NCBI RefSeq assembly: GCF_047496725.1
Contig: NC_132972.1
Location: forward strand, 17,960,001 to 18,024,000
DNA: 64,000 nucleotides
Source of the DNA: Anoplolepis gracilipes
Lineage: Eukaryota; Arthropoda; Insecta; Hymenoptera; Formicidae
Reading direction: 5' to 3'
The notes under the pieces were generated by a model, which saw only the letters and a program-made list of their open reading frames with translations, made no database searches and had not been told where the DNA came from. Made by a program: the position numbers and the translations under genes. This document shows positions 32,572-43,854 of this stretch, piece by piece (within the stretch, counting starts at the first letter, position 1; the number at the start of each line of letters is the position of its first letter).

Positions 32572-33752
32572 AAATCCTCTTTCAGATCTTTTTGGTCCTC
32601 ATCGGAATTGTCGTCTCTCGGAGAAGAGTTCCCAGAAGAATTGCGAGCTTTTACAGACCTAGTGTTGGGACAAAATTCTTTTTTAAAATAACTTCCAACA
32701 GAAAGAGTGATTCTATGCATCTTTTCAAGAAAATCATCGAGGGAATTGGCACGAACAACAGCCGCAACACTTCGTATCGTAGCGTTATTAATTCCATAAA
32801 TTAAAAAGTAAATTGAATCATCATTGGAGAATTTAAGACTTTGCATGAGAGATAATTTCTCCAATGCGTAGTCTTGAAAAGATTCTTGAGGATAATTCCA
32901 TTTTCTAGCTTCAATTTTTTTAATAATAATCTGGTATGGAATTCTCCTTTTAAATTGTTTTAAAAGAGTATTCTTAAAGCTCGACCATGTATCATTAATT
33001 GTACCTGTTCTGAGCTCAAACCATTTTCGAGCTGATTTTACCAATTTTCCTGAAGAAGCCAATAGCATCATATCTTGTGAAGCTCCATGAATGCGTGCCA
33101 CTCGCTCAACCTTTTGAATCCATAATTCAACATCATCATCCTCCTTTCCGCTGAATTCGGGTAATTGTGTGGCTAATAAATTTACCGTATTTACGGAAAT
33201 CTTTGTTGATGAATTATCAGATTCATCAGATCCACTCGAGTTAGAGCGACGAAAAGCTAAAGAAGGGGAAGAATCTTGTGTATGATTATGCTGGTTAAAA
33301 CGAGACGAGATCATAGTAATCAATAGTTGCATCATCTGTTGATGTTGCTTCATTTGCTCAGTGAAAAGTATACATAAATGAGAAATTGGCTCAGATTGGA
33401 CAGTTTTGGAAGCATTATTAGAAGAGGAAGAGGAGAAAGCTTGAGGAACAGGAATACAAGAAGTATCTTCGGTTTGGTCAATATGTTGGTCAGGAAAATT
33501 CATATTTGAAATTGGAAAAGTTATTACCTGATGACTTGAAGATAAAAACTTTTGAAGATCTGAAAAATTTGTATTAGCCTCAAGAGATGGAGTTACCTGA
33601 AGACTTGCAGATGGAGCTTGATTAGATTCAAAATGATTCATCAGCAAATCGATGCATCCATTCCGAGCATTTGTTGGCTTGAGACCAAATTTTCGGACTT
33701 CCATTTGTAGCTCCCTGATTGAAAGTTTATCAAGTTCCAGTCTTCTATCCAT
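32520..33752 (-). CDS. Gypsy gag, 410 aa, open
   Basis: An uninterrupted frame from ATG 33752. The N-terminal 50 residues (LDKLSIRELQMEVRKFGLKP) resemble a SAP-like helix pair seen in some insect Gag proteins, followed by a Ser/Gln-rich linker and a capsid-like domain from about residue 190 (LPEFSGKEDDDVELWIQKVE to LKQFKRRIPYQ). The first Cys of a zinc knuckle is at the end (CVSCG), where the frame turns into the protease frame by -1 shift. Gag forms the intracellular particle of the element. An intact gag in an element without RT may reflect youth or chance. Confidence 0.8.
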   Translation of the reverse strand: MDRRLELDKLSIRELQMEVRKFGLKPTNARNGCIDLLMNHFESNQAPSASLQVTPSLEANTNFSDLQKFLSSSHQVITFPISNMNFPDQHIDQTEDTSCIPVPQAFSSSSSNNASKTVQSEPISHLCILFTEQMKQHQQMMQLLITMISSRFNQHNHTQDSSPSLAFRRSNSSGSDESDNSSTKISVNTVNLLATQLPEFSGKEDDDVELWIQKVERVARIHGASQDMMLLASSGKLVKSARKWFELRTGTINDTWSSFKNTLLKQFKRRIPYQIIIKKIEARKWNYPQESFQDYALEKLSLMQSLKFSNDDSIYFLIYGINNATIRSVAAVVRANSLDDFLEKMHRITLSVGSYFKKEFCPNTRSVKARNSSGNSSPRDDNSDEDQKDLKEDFCVSCGLVDIPEIIITS

Positions 33753-33913
33753 CGTAACTCAAATTAAGAGACAAACAAAATGGCAGACCTGTTTTCTGAA
33801 ATGGCTAATAAATCTTCTTGTCGAAATTCAAAAGAAGATCTTCCTTGGCAACGTCAATAAATAGTCCCTAACAACCGCAATTAACAAAGGAATAAATATA
33901 TATACAATATATA

Positions 33914-34205
33914 AGGTGATTCAGACCACCCGTGCCAGCCGTTTTTCTCAGCAATGGAACGTCATAGGAAGTTAGGGAAAAAATTTTCATTACTAAAAGG
34001 CACCCAAAGTATTCATTGTTGATAGTTCCAACTTCCGGTATAAACCAGAAGTAGGTGTTACTTGGGTCAACTTTGAAATTTCAAATGGGAACATAAGTCG
34101 AATGGGGTATCATTGGATAGAGCTTCGAAAAAGTAACAACTTTTATTAGAACTTAATTTAATTATCTCTTACAAGTTTCGAAAAAAAAAACGTTTAATGT
34201 GTGAA
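33914..34205 (+). mobile_element. Mariner-like element end, fragment
   Basis: Starts AGGTGATTCAGACCACCCG after TATA and matches, in opposite orientation, the 5' end of the element ending at 47686 (47400-47686). It has no coding sequence. The fragment stops at TGTGAATGTCTGCAA, where the 514-bp repeat begins. It truncates the Gypsy leader. Confidence 0.8.
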
Positions 34206-34219
34206 TGTCTGCAATAACT

Positions 34220-34733
34220 TATGGGGCATTCCATACGAAATCGACCATTTTTTTCCGCGAACATTTTTTATTTGCTTCATTTTTTTTATGTTTCTACACT
34301 TATTGAAAGTAATTCCCACGATTTTTTTAGATTTTTATCTCCATCTATACTCGAGTTATAAATTAAGAAAAGAAATTAATAAAAAAAATTCAAATAGTTA
34401 TTACTTTAAGAAGAATAAAGATATTGGCATTTATCAGGTGGTCATTTTTTTGTTTTTGAATGTAGTTTTCAAAAAAAAATATTAAAAAAATTTTTTAAAT
34501 AATTTGACATCGTTTTAGTCAATTTTAATCGAAATTATTTTTGTTTCCTTAATGAGATCTCTTCGATTTTTTCTAAAAAGTTGATGACATTTTAGACTTA
34601 AATACAAAATTTTTGAGCCATGAGCGAATAGGGGATTCAAATAACTTTGATTTTTTAAGACCGTTTTTTGCAATTTTTTTTTTTGAAAATCATATTTTTT
34701 AGTTTTTTACATTACTCTGATAAGAAAAAGAGT
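34220..34733 (-). repeat. Dispersed 514-bp repeat, copy 2
   Basis: Reverse complement of 18142-18655; begins CTTATGGGGCATTCC on the plus strand and ends CTCTGATAAG. The ends CTTAT..ATAAG are the only sign of terminal inverted repeats. Confidence 0.85.
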
Positions 34734-36370
34734 TTACAGAGATAATAAATACTCATTCTAAAATATTAATAATAGATAAAAAAATGTTAATATTTTTTTT
34801 AAACTATTTTTTCGCTGTTTTTCTAAAAAATAATGTTTATTTATTTCTTAGACGACTCCTATCGAAAAAGAAGCTTTGCAAATAAAAGATTAATTAAATA
34901 AAACATTTTTTATCAGAAATTATAACACAATAAAATATTTTTTAAGGGGATACCGTACCTTACCGATCAAAACGATTGTTTAGTTTTTAAACGAAGTTAT
35001 TAAATTGGTTGCACAGAATGAAAAATGCTTCTCCATGATTAAAGTACATATAATAACGAAGCGGGACTGTGTTCAATTTTCAGTTAAAAACGAGAAAAAA
35101 AATTACAGTTTTAAATTATCGACTGCTAGCGTCAAGTCATACATATATTTGTTTAATATAAAAGTTTTGCAATTTTCACGTACAAAATAAGATAGATTCC
35201 CGCTTAGACATTCTTGAAAGAATGTATGTAAACTTTTAGAAATGATTTTGAGGTCTAGTAAAAATAATTTCGTTTTAAAACACTTTCGTGCATATGTGTC
35301 ATACGAAATCGAGGATAAATGGGTAAAAAAGAGCAATAGATTAGTGCACCAGCAGATTGACTAGTGTCGCGATAGTCAGAGCTATCTTTTTCTGTGACAA
35401 GGAAAGACAATAGTACTATCCTTGTCTATTTCATGCGTACAGAGTAACATACATACACGCCGGTGATGCCAAACCGTATGACGCACACATAAGCGCGAGC
35501 CGTTTACATGTGAGCTTGGCACGTGCGCGGCGCCATATATACACGACTCGCGCTTGTGTGTGCGTCATACTGAGAGTGAGCCATGCATCTGATTCGGCAT
35601 CACTGATGCACGCTCTAATATCGTTTAGTGTAGTTTTGTGTAGTGAAGTTATTTGTGTAGTGTTAGTTATTTGTCTCTAAAAAATGGGTCAACAGCACGA
35701 TTGGAAACATTTGTCTCTCTGTCAACGTACAGTTTCCTTCAGGAAAGGCTGGATGAAAAGGTTAGTATTTTCATTTATATAAAAGGAATTGTTTTAATGT
35801 TATGTTATATGTTGTTTATTATATTGTTATCCAATTATGTTATGGCATATCGTTTTCGAATGAAAGATTTCATTACTCAAAGAGCGATCTTATTTTCCAA
35901 TAAATTTATATTTTTTATCAAAAATGAATTTTGATTCCTAAGTTATATATAAATAATATATACATATAAAATATAATAATATATAATATTATTTAAATAA
36001 TATAATATATATAGAGAGAGTTACGATGTTCCATTTGACACTTTCACTTTTATAAAGCACATACTTTATTCTCTAATAATCAAATTATCAAAATAATAAA
36101 ATAATATTATAGTGTTCTTGAAATTGTCCATTGATCTAAAAATCCAAATATTTCTATTAACACAAGACGGATTTTTGACGTCATTAATGACACTTTTTGA
36201 GTGATGACTTGTATCATTTGAAAACGATAATATTTGGTAATTTGACTTCCATAAAGTCCATTAAAACATTAGTATTACAAAAATTGTTCTACATTTTTTT
36301 TCAAATTATATCTTTAAAACAATTCCTAAATAAAAAATATAAATAGTATATAAAGTTTATTATTAAAATA
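34734..36370. other. AT-rich spacer with one GC-richer promoter-like patch
   Basis: 35340-35680 is GC-richer and holds an inverted pair (GTATGACGCACAC near 35480 and GTGTGTGCGTCATAC near 35558) and the word GTAGTGTTAGTTATTTG. A short frame MGQQHDWKHLSL starts at 35684 and meets a GTTAGT donor-like site at 35761, but I could not find a partner exon. No firm gene. Confidence 0.4.
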
Positions 36371-36712
36371 CGGTTTGCATGTGCACACTGGTTCAAAAAT
36401 TATCCAGAGACAATTTATTCGTGAGCTGGTTATAATATTTCGTACTAGATGCGGTTTGCATGTGCACACTGGTTAAAAAATTATCCCAGAGGCGATTTAG
36501 TCGTGATCTGGTTGCAATATTTTATGCCAGATGCGGTTTGTATGTGCGCACTGGTTAAAAAATTATCCAGAGGCGATTTATTCGTGAGCTGGTTGTAATA
36601 TTTTGTACTAGATGCGGTTTGCATGTGCGCATTAGTTAAAAAATAATCCCAGAGGCGATTTATTCGTGAGCTGGTTGTAATATTTCATACCAGATGCGGT
36701 TTGCATGTGACA
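36371..36712. repeat. 81-82-bp tandem repeat, four units
   Basis: CGGTTTGCATGTGC recurs at 36371, 36452, 36534, 36615 and 36697. Each unit also has AAAAATTATCCCAGAGGCGA and GAGCTGGTTGTAATATTT. Units are about 90 percent alike. Confidence 0.92.
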
Positions 36713-36739
36713 TTTTGCGCTGTAATTGTACAGAACATT

Positions 36740-39310
36740 TTGTTTCCTCCCTCTATCGATACCGCGGTTATGAAATATAGTTGCGAGAGGGAAAAATTGC
36801 AAAAAAAGAATTGGCCAAAATACTGAAAAAGGAGATTAAAACTTGCACATTATTCATTGATGTTAAAAATCCATGCTTGGGTGCTTCTCCTGATGGATTT
36901 ATAGATAAAAATGGCCTGGTAGAAATAAAATATCCTCTATGAGCTGAATTTAACAGCGGAAGAGGTTATAAAGACGCTGCCTCAATTAAAAAGCGTTTTT
37001 GATAAGAAAAATCTAGAGAAGATGAATCCAAAACATCGATTTTTCTATCAAGTTCAAGGCCAGTTAAGTATAACGCAGCGAGAATATTGTATTTTCACTG
37101 TGTGGACGCCAAGAAGCTTAAAAATAATACGTGTTAATAGAGACAATGTATTTTACTCAAATGCTACCCTTTTTAACACGTTTCTATTATGATTGCATGC
37201 TGCCCGAAATCTTGGATAGTCGACATAATAGACACATGCCTATTAGAAATCCTAAATATATAATAGAAGCTTAAGAAGCAACTCAAAAATTTACTGATCG
37301 AAAAAGTCGTCGATAATATAATATAGACGAAAATATTATCGAAGAAAGTCAATGTTGCGAATCCAATATTTTATCAATGGAAGCAACTAATACTACTGTT
37401 ACTGTTCTGACAAATGCGGAACAAGATGACGATTGCATCATTATTAGTTATTCACAAAATAAAGAAGAACTAATTGAAGATGATATAGCGAAACATAAAG
37501 AATTTCTCGATAAACAGGTTATTCTTTTTATAGCCCAGTAAAATTGTTCGATATTTCACGATTTGGAAAAAATAATTGAACAAATGCTGCAATTTCGTGG
37601 AAAGGTGTGTTTTGAGGTGCTTTTTGACATATCAATTAGATCAAAAGAAAATGCACAGGACCTAAATTGTAGGAAATTTTGTTACCTTCAATTTAGGTCC
37701 TGTGCATTTTTTCCGCAAAGTTGACAAAAATGAAGATATAGACAAGAAAAGGAATAAAAATGCAATTTTGGCATAATTTATCCGAAAAACAGCACTTTTC
37801 CAGTGCCTGTTTTTTTAGTAAAACACATCTCGTGATGGACTTACGCAGCTGGACCATTTTCATATGTATATGAACTAATAAAAATAGGTTGAAACTAATT
37901 TTTAAAAAATTGTTACGCATACGTTTTTGCGCTATAACTGTAATTTTTAATAAAAATGTATATTGGCCTTTATCTTTAAACACCTATAACTTATAAACGA
38001 TTTATCGTAGAAGAATCTACTACGGCTCATTTTAAAGATACTTTAATTGTCTTTAATTAATGTATATGTTATTATAGCCTACAGTCAACCAAAAGGAGTT
38101 ATTTTGCAAAATACCTTTCAAAATTCAAATTTTGCAACTTTTTTGCTTTTATCTCATACACTCATTACCAAAATGAATTCAAATATACATGAAAAGTTTC
38201 AAAATTTTATTCCTTATTACTTTTATAATACATGCTATATGCGTACTTTTTGAGTTATAATTGACTTTTTTACACGAAAATTGTAGTTTTAGCCACTAAC
38301 AGCGCATTCAAAAAATTTTTAAATATTCGTATCTCCGCAAATATCGATCGCACAGGAATAAAAAAACGCAATTTATTTGCAATTTAGTGCTCCACAACTT
38401 TCATTTAAACGATTTTGCGATCCAAATGGCCATTTTCAAGATATTAATGAAAAATTCACGACGCGCGGGCGCGTTTTCGTTGCGTCGCAAAATGACCCAT
38501 ATTTTAAAAAATTCTATCTTGGCTTCTATTGGTCGTACGGAGTTCTATAAAAAACCAAATTGTGCAGAATTTTATTAGCTACAGTTTTGATATTCATGTT
38601 TTTGCTCATAAACTTCATATTTTTCGAATTATTTACGAAAAACCGGTTTTTTGGACCTTTTTGTCACCACTGTGAATTTTTCGTAGCTTCCACGCATGGG
38701 GACTTTTGATATGTCAAATGGCACCCCAAAACACACCTCTCCACGAAATTGCAGCATTTGTTCAATTATTTCTTCAAAAAAATTCCATTTTACTGGGCTA
38801 TTAATTTAGTAAGGGACAATGTATTACCTGTATATTGCAAACTAAACGACAAATTATTGGATCAATTTTTACGCGTTGTAAGAAATAAATCTCATTTTGA
38901 AATACAAAGTGTGCTACATTTAGAATATTCTCATTTAATTGAAGCAAGTCATAGCGACAAAAACTTACAAATTATTGAAGGAAATTGTAGTGATCACTGG
39001 CCATGAATATTTTTTGACGGCACCAAGCTTCGAGTGTACGACAGTTTACCCGATTGTACATAAGATAAATTGGCGTCTAAAGAAAAAAATTACATTCATC
39101 GTCGTTATCTACAAATAAGTGCAAATGATATAATATTTGCAAAGGTTCAAGTATAACCTGATGGCATATGTGTGGAATTTATGCTGCTTTCGCCACAGCT
39201 GTAGCATTAGAAGGAAATCCTTGTAACGAGAAATATTCCAATCGTGTGGAATACATGAGGCAATATTTTCTTAATATTATAGCAGAAAATGAACTGTCGC
39301 CTTTTCTCCA
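36740..39310 (+). pseudogene. YqaJ-type nuclease plus Ulp1-like protease gene, decayed
   Basis: Before the insertion at 37531 the plus strand reads MKYSCEREKL, then CLGASPDGFI and GLVEIKYP, then HRFFYQVQGQLSITQREYC and VWTPRSLKI: the conserved blocks of the YqaJ/lambda-exonuclease-like fold, with the D of SPDG and the E-x-K of VEIK as catalytic residues. Indels at about 36935, 37165 and 37275 break it. After the insertion (from 38801) LVRDNVLPVYCKLNDK, LRVYDSLP, YIHRRYLQIS, QPDG-type and CGIYAAAFATAVAL follow; the last is the catalytic Cys block of Ulp1/C48-like cysteine proteases, with the HW of SDHWP as likely catalytic His. Both parts fit one gene. I believe this fusion recurs in ant genomes and is transposon-borne, but the family is unnamed to me. 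Confidence 0.7.
37531..38800. mobile_element. Fold-back element with TTA target duplication (Harbinger-type MITE)
   Basis: Starts TAGCCCAGTAAAAT and ends ATTTTACTGGGCTA, flanked by TTA on both sides (37528-37530 and 38801-38803). Inverted arms of about 100 bp (AATTGAACAAATGCTGCAAT, GGTGTGTTTTG) match closely. A 3-bp TTA duplication is typical of PIF/Harbinger. It has no transposase. Near the left end, 37650-37712 is a further hairpin (AAATGCACAGGACCTAAATT and its complement). It splits the YqaJ/Ulp1 gene. Confidence 0.85.
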
Positions 39311-39699
39311 AAATGGTAATCCAATGAATCATTAGAAAAAGACACTTCAATATTATTGATTTCTTTGTACTTGGAGAGACGAAAATAATACATACATTAT
39401 GATTGCGTTCTCACGGGAATGAGCGATGGAGAGGCCCATTTTATATATATAATATTTTAACAAATCGGAAAGACAAAAATATAATGGTTGCGTCTTACGA
39501 GAATGGGCGATGGAAGGCGCCCATTCTATACATAAAATATTCTATAAATATATTTTATATTATATATGTTATATATAAAGCCAGGGGCGATCTAACGTGT
39601 AGTGGCATTATATGTTTCTTTTTACACATTGACGTTCCATATGTATACATATGTCAAATGATATATAATATATTCATATTCTGTTGCATTTCTTTGTTC
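39311..39699. other. AT-rich flank with a short direct duplication
   Basis: GAGCGATGGAGAGGCCCATT (about 39421) and GGGCGATGGAAGGCGCCCATT (about 39505) are parts of an 83-bp imperfect duplication. No gene. Confidence 0.5.
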
Positions 39700-40830
39700 G
39701 ACCAAAATTATTGCCATGCAAAGCCATATGCGGGAGGAATCGTCGTGCAAAATGTGTGCAATAAATATAAACAAAATATTTAATTACTTAAGAATTATAT
39801 GTATATAACATTGTACATCTAATGTTATATACTTATTTTTAACTCTATATAATAAATACAAATAAATTGTTAAACTTTCTTTAATTTTATAAATGTATAG
39901 TATTATATATATTTGTGAAATAAATATTTTATCATATTTGATATCTCTTATACACTTTGCACACGTCTACTTCATCTTGTACATAGCTTTATTATATCAT
40001 GGTTTTGCATATGCCAAACATGCAATAAATAGGAACTAAATATGCTACAATGTTTAATTTGAGAAATATATATGTGTATGTAACACTATATATATCTAAT
40101 ATCATATACTTTTCTTATTTTTATCTGTATGTAATAAGTGCAAATAAATTGTTTATTATTTATAATACATATTAGGTATTGAATATATAATTATCTCTAT
40201 TTTGTATTTTATACCATAATGTGTGTGAAAAAAGTTATGAATACGTGTATTTACAATAATAATAAATATATGTATTTATATAATATGTATATTGAATGCT
40301 ATTATAAAAATACGTTTTAAAATTTTATTCATTATGGTATAAAATACAAAAAAAAGCATAATTTTATATTCAATATCTAATTGTATTTCTAATAGATAAT
40401 TTATTTTCATTTATATTACATACAGATAAAAATAAGAAAAGTGTATGACATTAGATATATATATAGTGTTATATATACATATTTCTCAAAAAATATTGTA
40501 ACATATTTAGTTCCTACTTATTGCATATTTGGCATGTGCAAAGCCATGATATAATGAAGCCACGTACAAGATGAAGTAGACGTGTGTAAAGTGCTAAGAG
40601 ATATAAAGTATGATAAAATATTTATTTTACAAATATATAATACTATAAAAGAAAAAGTTTAACAATTTATTTGTATTTGTTATATAGATATAAAAATAAT
40701 TATGACATTAGATGTTTATATTATATACACATATTTTTCAAATTTAATTTGTTTACACACATTTTGTATATGCCTATTAGTCCTCTACATTACGTTCAGC
40801 CTTGCGACGAAATTTTGGTCGAGAAAAAAA
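39700..40830. repeat. Large AT-rich inverted repeat, about 500-bp arms
   Basis: Arms 39700-40220 and 40332-40830 match in reverse orientation: GCACACGTCTACTTCATCTTG near 39959 pairs with GATGAAGTAGACGTGTG near 40571, and TATTTTTATCTGTATGTAAT with ATTACATACAGATAAAAATA. The centre holds CATTATGGTATAAAATAC and its complement. No ORF. Another fold-back element or a pair of inverted insertions. Confidence 0.85.
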
Positions 40831-40919
40831 GTCGTTTCTTTATAACAATTGAAAACGACACATGTACAAAGATTACGCATCAGTGTGTACTATTACCACA
40901 CAACAAATATCTTTTTGCC

Positions 40920-41185
40920 AGCGAACGAAAGAGACGATAATAGAATTGAGCGAGACAATAATAGAAACGAGGGAGACAGTAATAAGAGCGAACGAGATAG
41001 TAATAAGAGCGAGCGAGACAGTAATAGGAGCGAGCGAGAGGGGCATAGCAGCTGGTAGAGAAAACTCGAGGCTCGAGCCTTTCCTTGCACGCTGCTATTC
41101 CTATCTCGCTCGCTCCTATTACTGTCTCGCTCGCTCCTATTACTATCTCGCTCGTTCCTATTGCTGTCTCGCTCACTCTCATGCC
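40920..41185. repeat. Inverted pair of 20-bp tandem repeats
   Basis: AGTAATAAGAGCGARCGAGA-type 20-bp units repeat about six times at 40925-41042 and the reverse complement repeats four or five times at 41093-41180, separated by about 50 bases with CTCGAGGCTCGAG. The units leave frames open on both strands (for example SNKSERD); I read this as satellite, not protein. Confidence 0.85.
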
Positions 41186-41352
41186 GACTGCGTCGGTAAT
41201 ACTTTGGGTGCGTTCCGTTTCGCGCATGAAAGGCATGAATGCCCAGCGCAGAGCATGAAGTGCAGAACTCGTTCCGTTTCTTCATGCACTTCATGCATGG
41301 GTCATGCGCTTTCTAGTAACGGAACAAATTTCATGCACTTCATGCATTAAAC

Positions 41353-42219
41353 TGTGACAAAGTCACCAGGGACCGAACACCCGCCCCTGAAACAATCGGC
41401 GCCCCCAGACGTTGCGGCGTTGGGGCTCTCGGTTTCCCCACACGGCCGCCTCCCTACTCAATTCGAAACCGAGAGTGGGAGGCCAGCCGCCGGGTATATA
41501 AGCCGACACAGCCGGAGAACCGGCACCTAGTCCTGTCCTGATCCTGCCTCGAGAGAGTTCTCCGAGGATCCAGACACCAGCGACTACTCCCGGTTCCTTC
41601 ACCGCGATCCTCCGGACAACGGGTGTACTCGTTGACTGGACCGGGCGTTCCCGGTCTCCGATCCACCGGACAACGGGTGTACTCGTTGACTCGACCGGGC
41701 GTTTCCGACCCTCCGGACAACGGGTGTACTTGTTGACCCGACCGGGCGTTCCCGGCCGCCGCAAAAGCCAGCCGTCCGTCCCCGAACGACTGTAAACCAA
41801 CCGCCCGTTTCCGGGCGTAGAAACGTTGACATCCGTCCGTCTCCGGACGACCCCGAAGACCGAGCCGCCGCCAAGAGCGGTCCGCGACGACCGGACCCGC
41901 CGAACTCGTGTACGCCACTCGAGGCGCACCAACCCACCGTTAGACGACCGGACCTACCGCCTCACCGCCCGACACCCGGACACGTCGAAACCATCGTTCT
42001 CCTGGAGGCGCCCCGCACGCCACAGGCCGAGCCAAGGCCTCGTTATATATATCTCACCCTCTATTGTAAATACACCCCCCCCCTTGTACTACATGAATAA
42101 ACGAATCTAACTACAAGATAGCAGGAGAGTCACTATTTTCCTTCCTCCCGTGCCGAGCCTTATCCCGAACCCTGGTCGATCGAGCGGCATCCGCGGCGAC
42201 GGGAAAGGCGTAGCATTAC
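41353..42219 (+). repeat. Solo LTR with 4-bp target duplication AAAC
   Basis: Starts TGTGACAAAGTCACC and ends GTAGCATTACA, flanked by AAAC at 41349-41352 and 42220-42223. A TATA box (TATATAAG, 41495-41502) and a late AATAAA (about 42092) give plus orientation. It is GC-rich in an AT-rich host and holds three copies of a 54-62-bp unit (CCGGACAACGGGTGTACT) at about 41610-41760. It ends five bases before the transposase ATG. ORFs on its minus strand are artefacts of the repeat. Confidence 0.92.
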
Positions 42220-42223
42220 AAAA

Positions 42224-43854
42224 CATGAACGTGATGGACGAGCAATCACATATTATTTCAATTATTGCTATTTCATCTTCTTTTATGATATTAAAAGAAG
42301 ATGAAATATCAACAATAGGCTCATGTTTATCGAGCAGCAGCAGCAGTGAAAGTGAAAGTGACAGTGATGAAGAAACAGATATGTTAACAATATATGGTAT
42401 TATGATAGGAAATACTAGAGGCACAAATATTCCTTCCGAAAAACTTTTTGATTATGTTGAACGAGTTGTCCCAGGATATTCACGACAAGAATTCAAGGAA
42501 CACTTCAGGTAAGTTTTATTTTTACACAAGAAATTACTTCTTTTTTGTAAGTTTGGATTTGCTTTTCATCACCTGAAAGTTCGCTTTCATCACTACTAGT
42601 ACTTAAAAAATATAAGTCTTGTTTTATTATAAAAGAAAATAAATAGCAAATATGGAAATTAATTGCAATTTTAAAAAATAGTTAACCTTAAATTGTCATG
42701 TTTCTTATTTGCAGGATGTTCCTTGAAACGTACAAAATGATTTTACAATTGATTGGGCCAGCTTTAAGTCAAGTCAACGCAACAGGAAGAAAACAAATAC
42801 TTCCAGGAAAGCAACTATTAATAACGTTATGGTTTTTAGCTACTTCAGATTCTTATAGGTATTAACCTTTATTCTCGTAGTTAATTAATATAATAAAATT
42901 AATATAATGGCTGTTTCGATATTCACTACCAGTACTGAAAATTTATAGTTTACATCATGTACATTATAGATTTTCTGTATTGGCAATTAATATCAGAATG
43001 CAGGTTTTTTTTATGTATTTTTGAATATAGAGTTGTATAGCATATATGTTTGTTTTTACAGATCAATATACGTCCAATTTGGTGTTGGTAAAGCAACAGC
43101 TTTCAGAGCAGTAAGGAGGATAACTTACGCCTTACATTGCTTTGCACCGAGATTCATTCAGTGGCCGAAGGATGAAGTGCTACATCGCACTATTGAAGAG
43201 TTTATGAAAGCAAGAGGTTTTCCTAATGTGATTGGCCCTTGATGGTTCTTATATTAAAATTAGAGCTCCACAAGAAGATGCTGCGTTATACATATGCAGG
43301 AAACAATTTCATGCGATTCACTTACAAGCGGTATGTAATGCAAAATCAGTTTTCACTCACTGCTATGCAGGACATGTCGGTTCAGTACATGATGCAAGAG
43401 TGTTCAAAATTCTGCACTTGCTAATTATATTGAAATGTCAAATGAATACTTTCCTTTTGACATTCATATAATAGCTGATTCTGCATATGCAATACATCCG
43501 CACGTAATGGTTCCATTTAGAGATAATGGCCATTTTACAGTAGTTCAGAAAAATTATAACTTTTGTTTATCTTCAACCAGGATGACCATAGAGCAAGCTT
43601 TTGGATTATTAAAGATACGGTTCCGTATATTGTTAGATTGCTTACCCCTAACTGATATAAAAAAAATTCCACAAGTAATATTAGCTTGCTGCGTTCTCCA
43701 TAATATTTGCACTCTAAGAAATGATGACTTTCCAGTTGTAGTATATCCAAATGTAGAAAATATTACACCTGATATAATAGGCAATGGAGCTGAATTAGGC
43801 AACATCAAAAGAAACAGAATTATGCACGAACTAAGAATGCATAACATAAATTAA
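42224..43854 (+). pseudogene. Harbinger transposase (DDE_Tnp_4 type), three exons, two frameshifts
   Basis: Exon 1 42224-42508 (donor GTAAGT), exon 2 42714-42858 (acceptor TTTGCAG), exon 3 from 43062 (acceptor TTTTACAG); the phases join cleanly as HF-R-MFLETY and SDSY-R-SIYVQF. The N-terminus is Ser/Glu/Asp-rich (SSSSSSESESDSDEE). In exon 3 GVGKATAFRAVRRI is the helix-turn-helix-like part; the catalytic residues are D in ALDGSYIKI, D in IIADSAYAI and E in MTIEQAFGLLK. Indels near 43231 and near 43410 break the frame. Stop at 43852-43854. It would cut and paste the element together with the Myb-like partner. With only two small lesions it is a young pseudogene. Confidence 0.9.

Larger units (their letters stand above)
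31579..33913 (-). mobile_element. Second Gypsy element, internally deleted
   Basis: Minus-strand gag and protease are present, then the RT start is joined directly to the integrase C-terminus, and the end is split by the LINE. No 5' LTR is seen: the leader upstream of gag stops at about 33913, where a mariner-like end begins. Sequence and composition differ from the Gypsy element at 1-4777. Confidence 0.85.

Noticed and set aside
35684..35761. First exon of a gene (MGQQHDWKHLSL) with GTTAGT donor
   Set aside because: No matching acceptor and downstream exon in a compatible frame could be identified.
36371..36712. CRISPR-like regular array
   Set aside because: Units are contiguous 81-82-bp tandem repeats without unique spacers in a eukaryotic genome.
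40849..41350. ORFs with SERDSN-type repeats
   Set aside because: Translation of the inverted 20-bp satellite in several frames and both strands.
41363..42110. Several GC-rich ORFs on both strands (94-189 aa)
   Set aside because: They lie wholly within the solo LTR and its internal tandem repeats.
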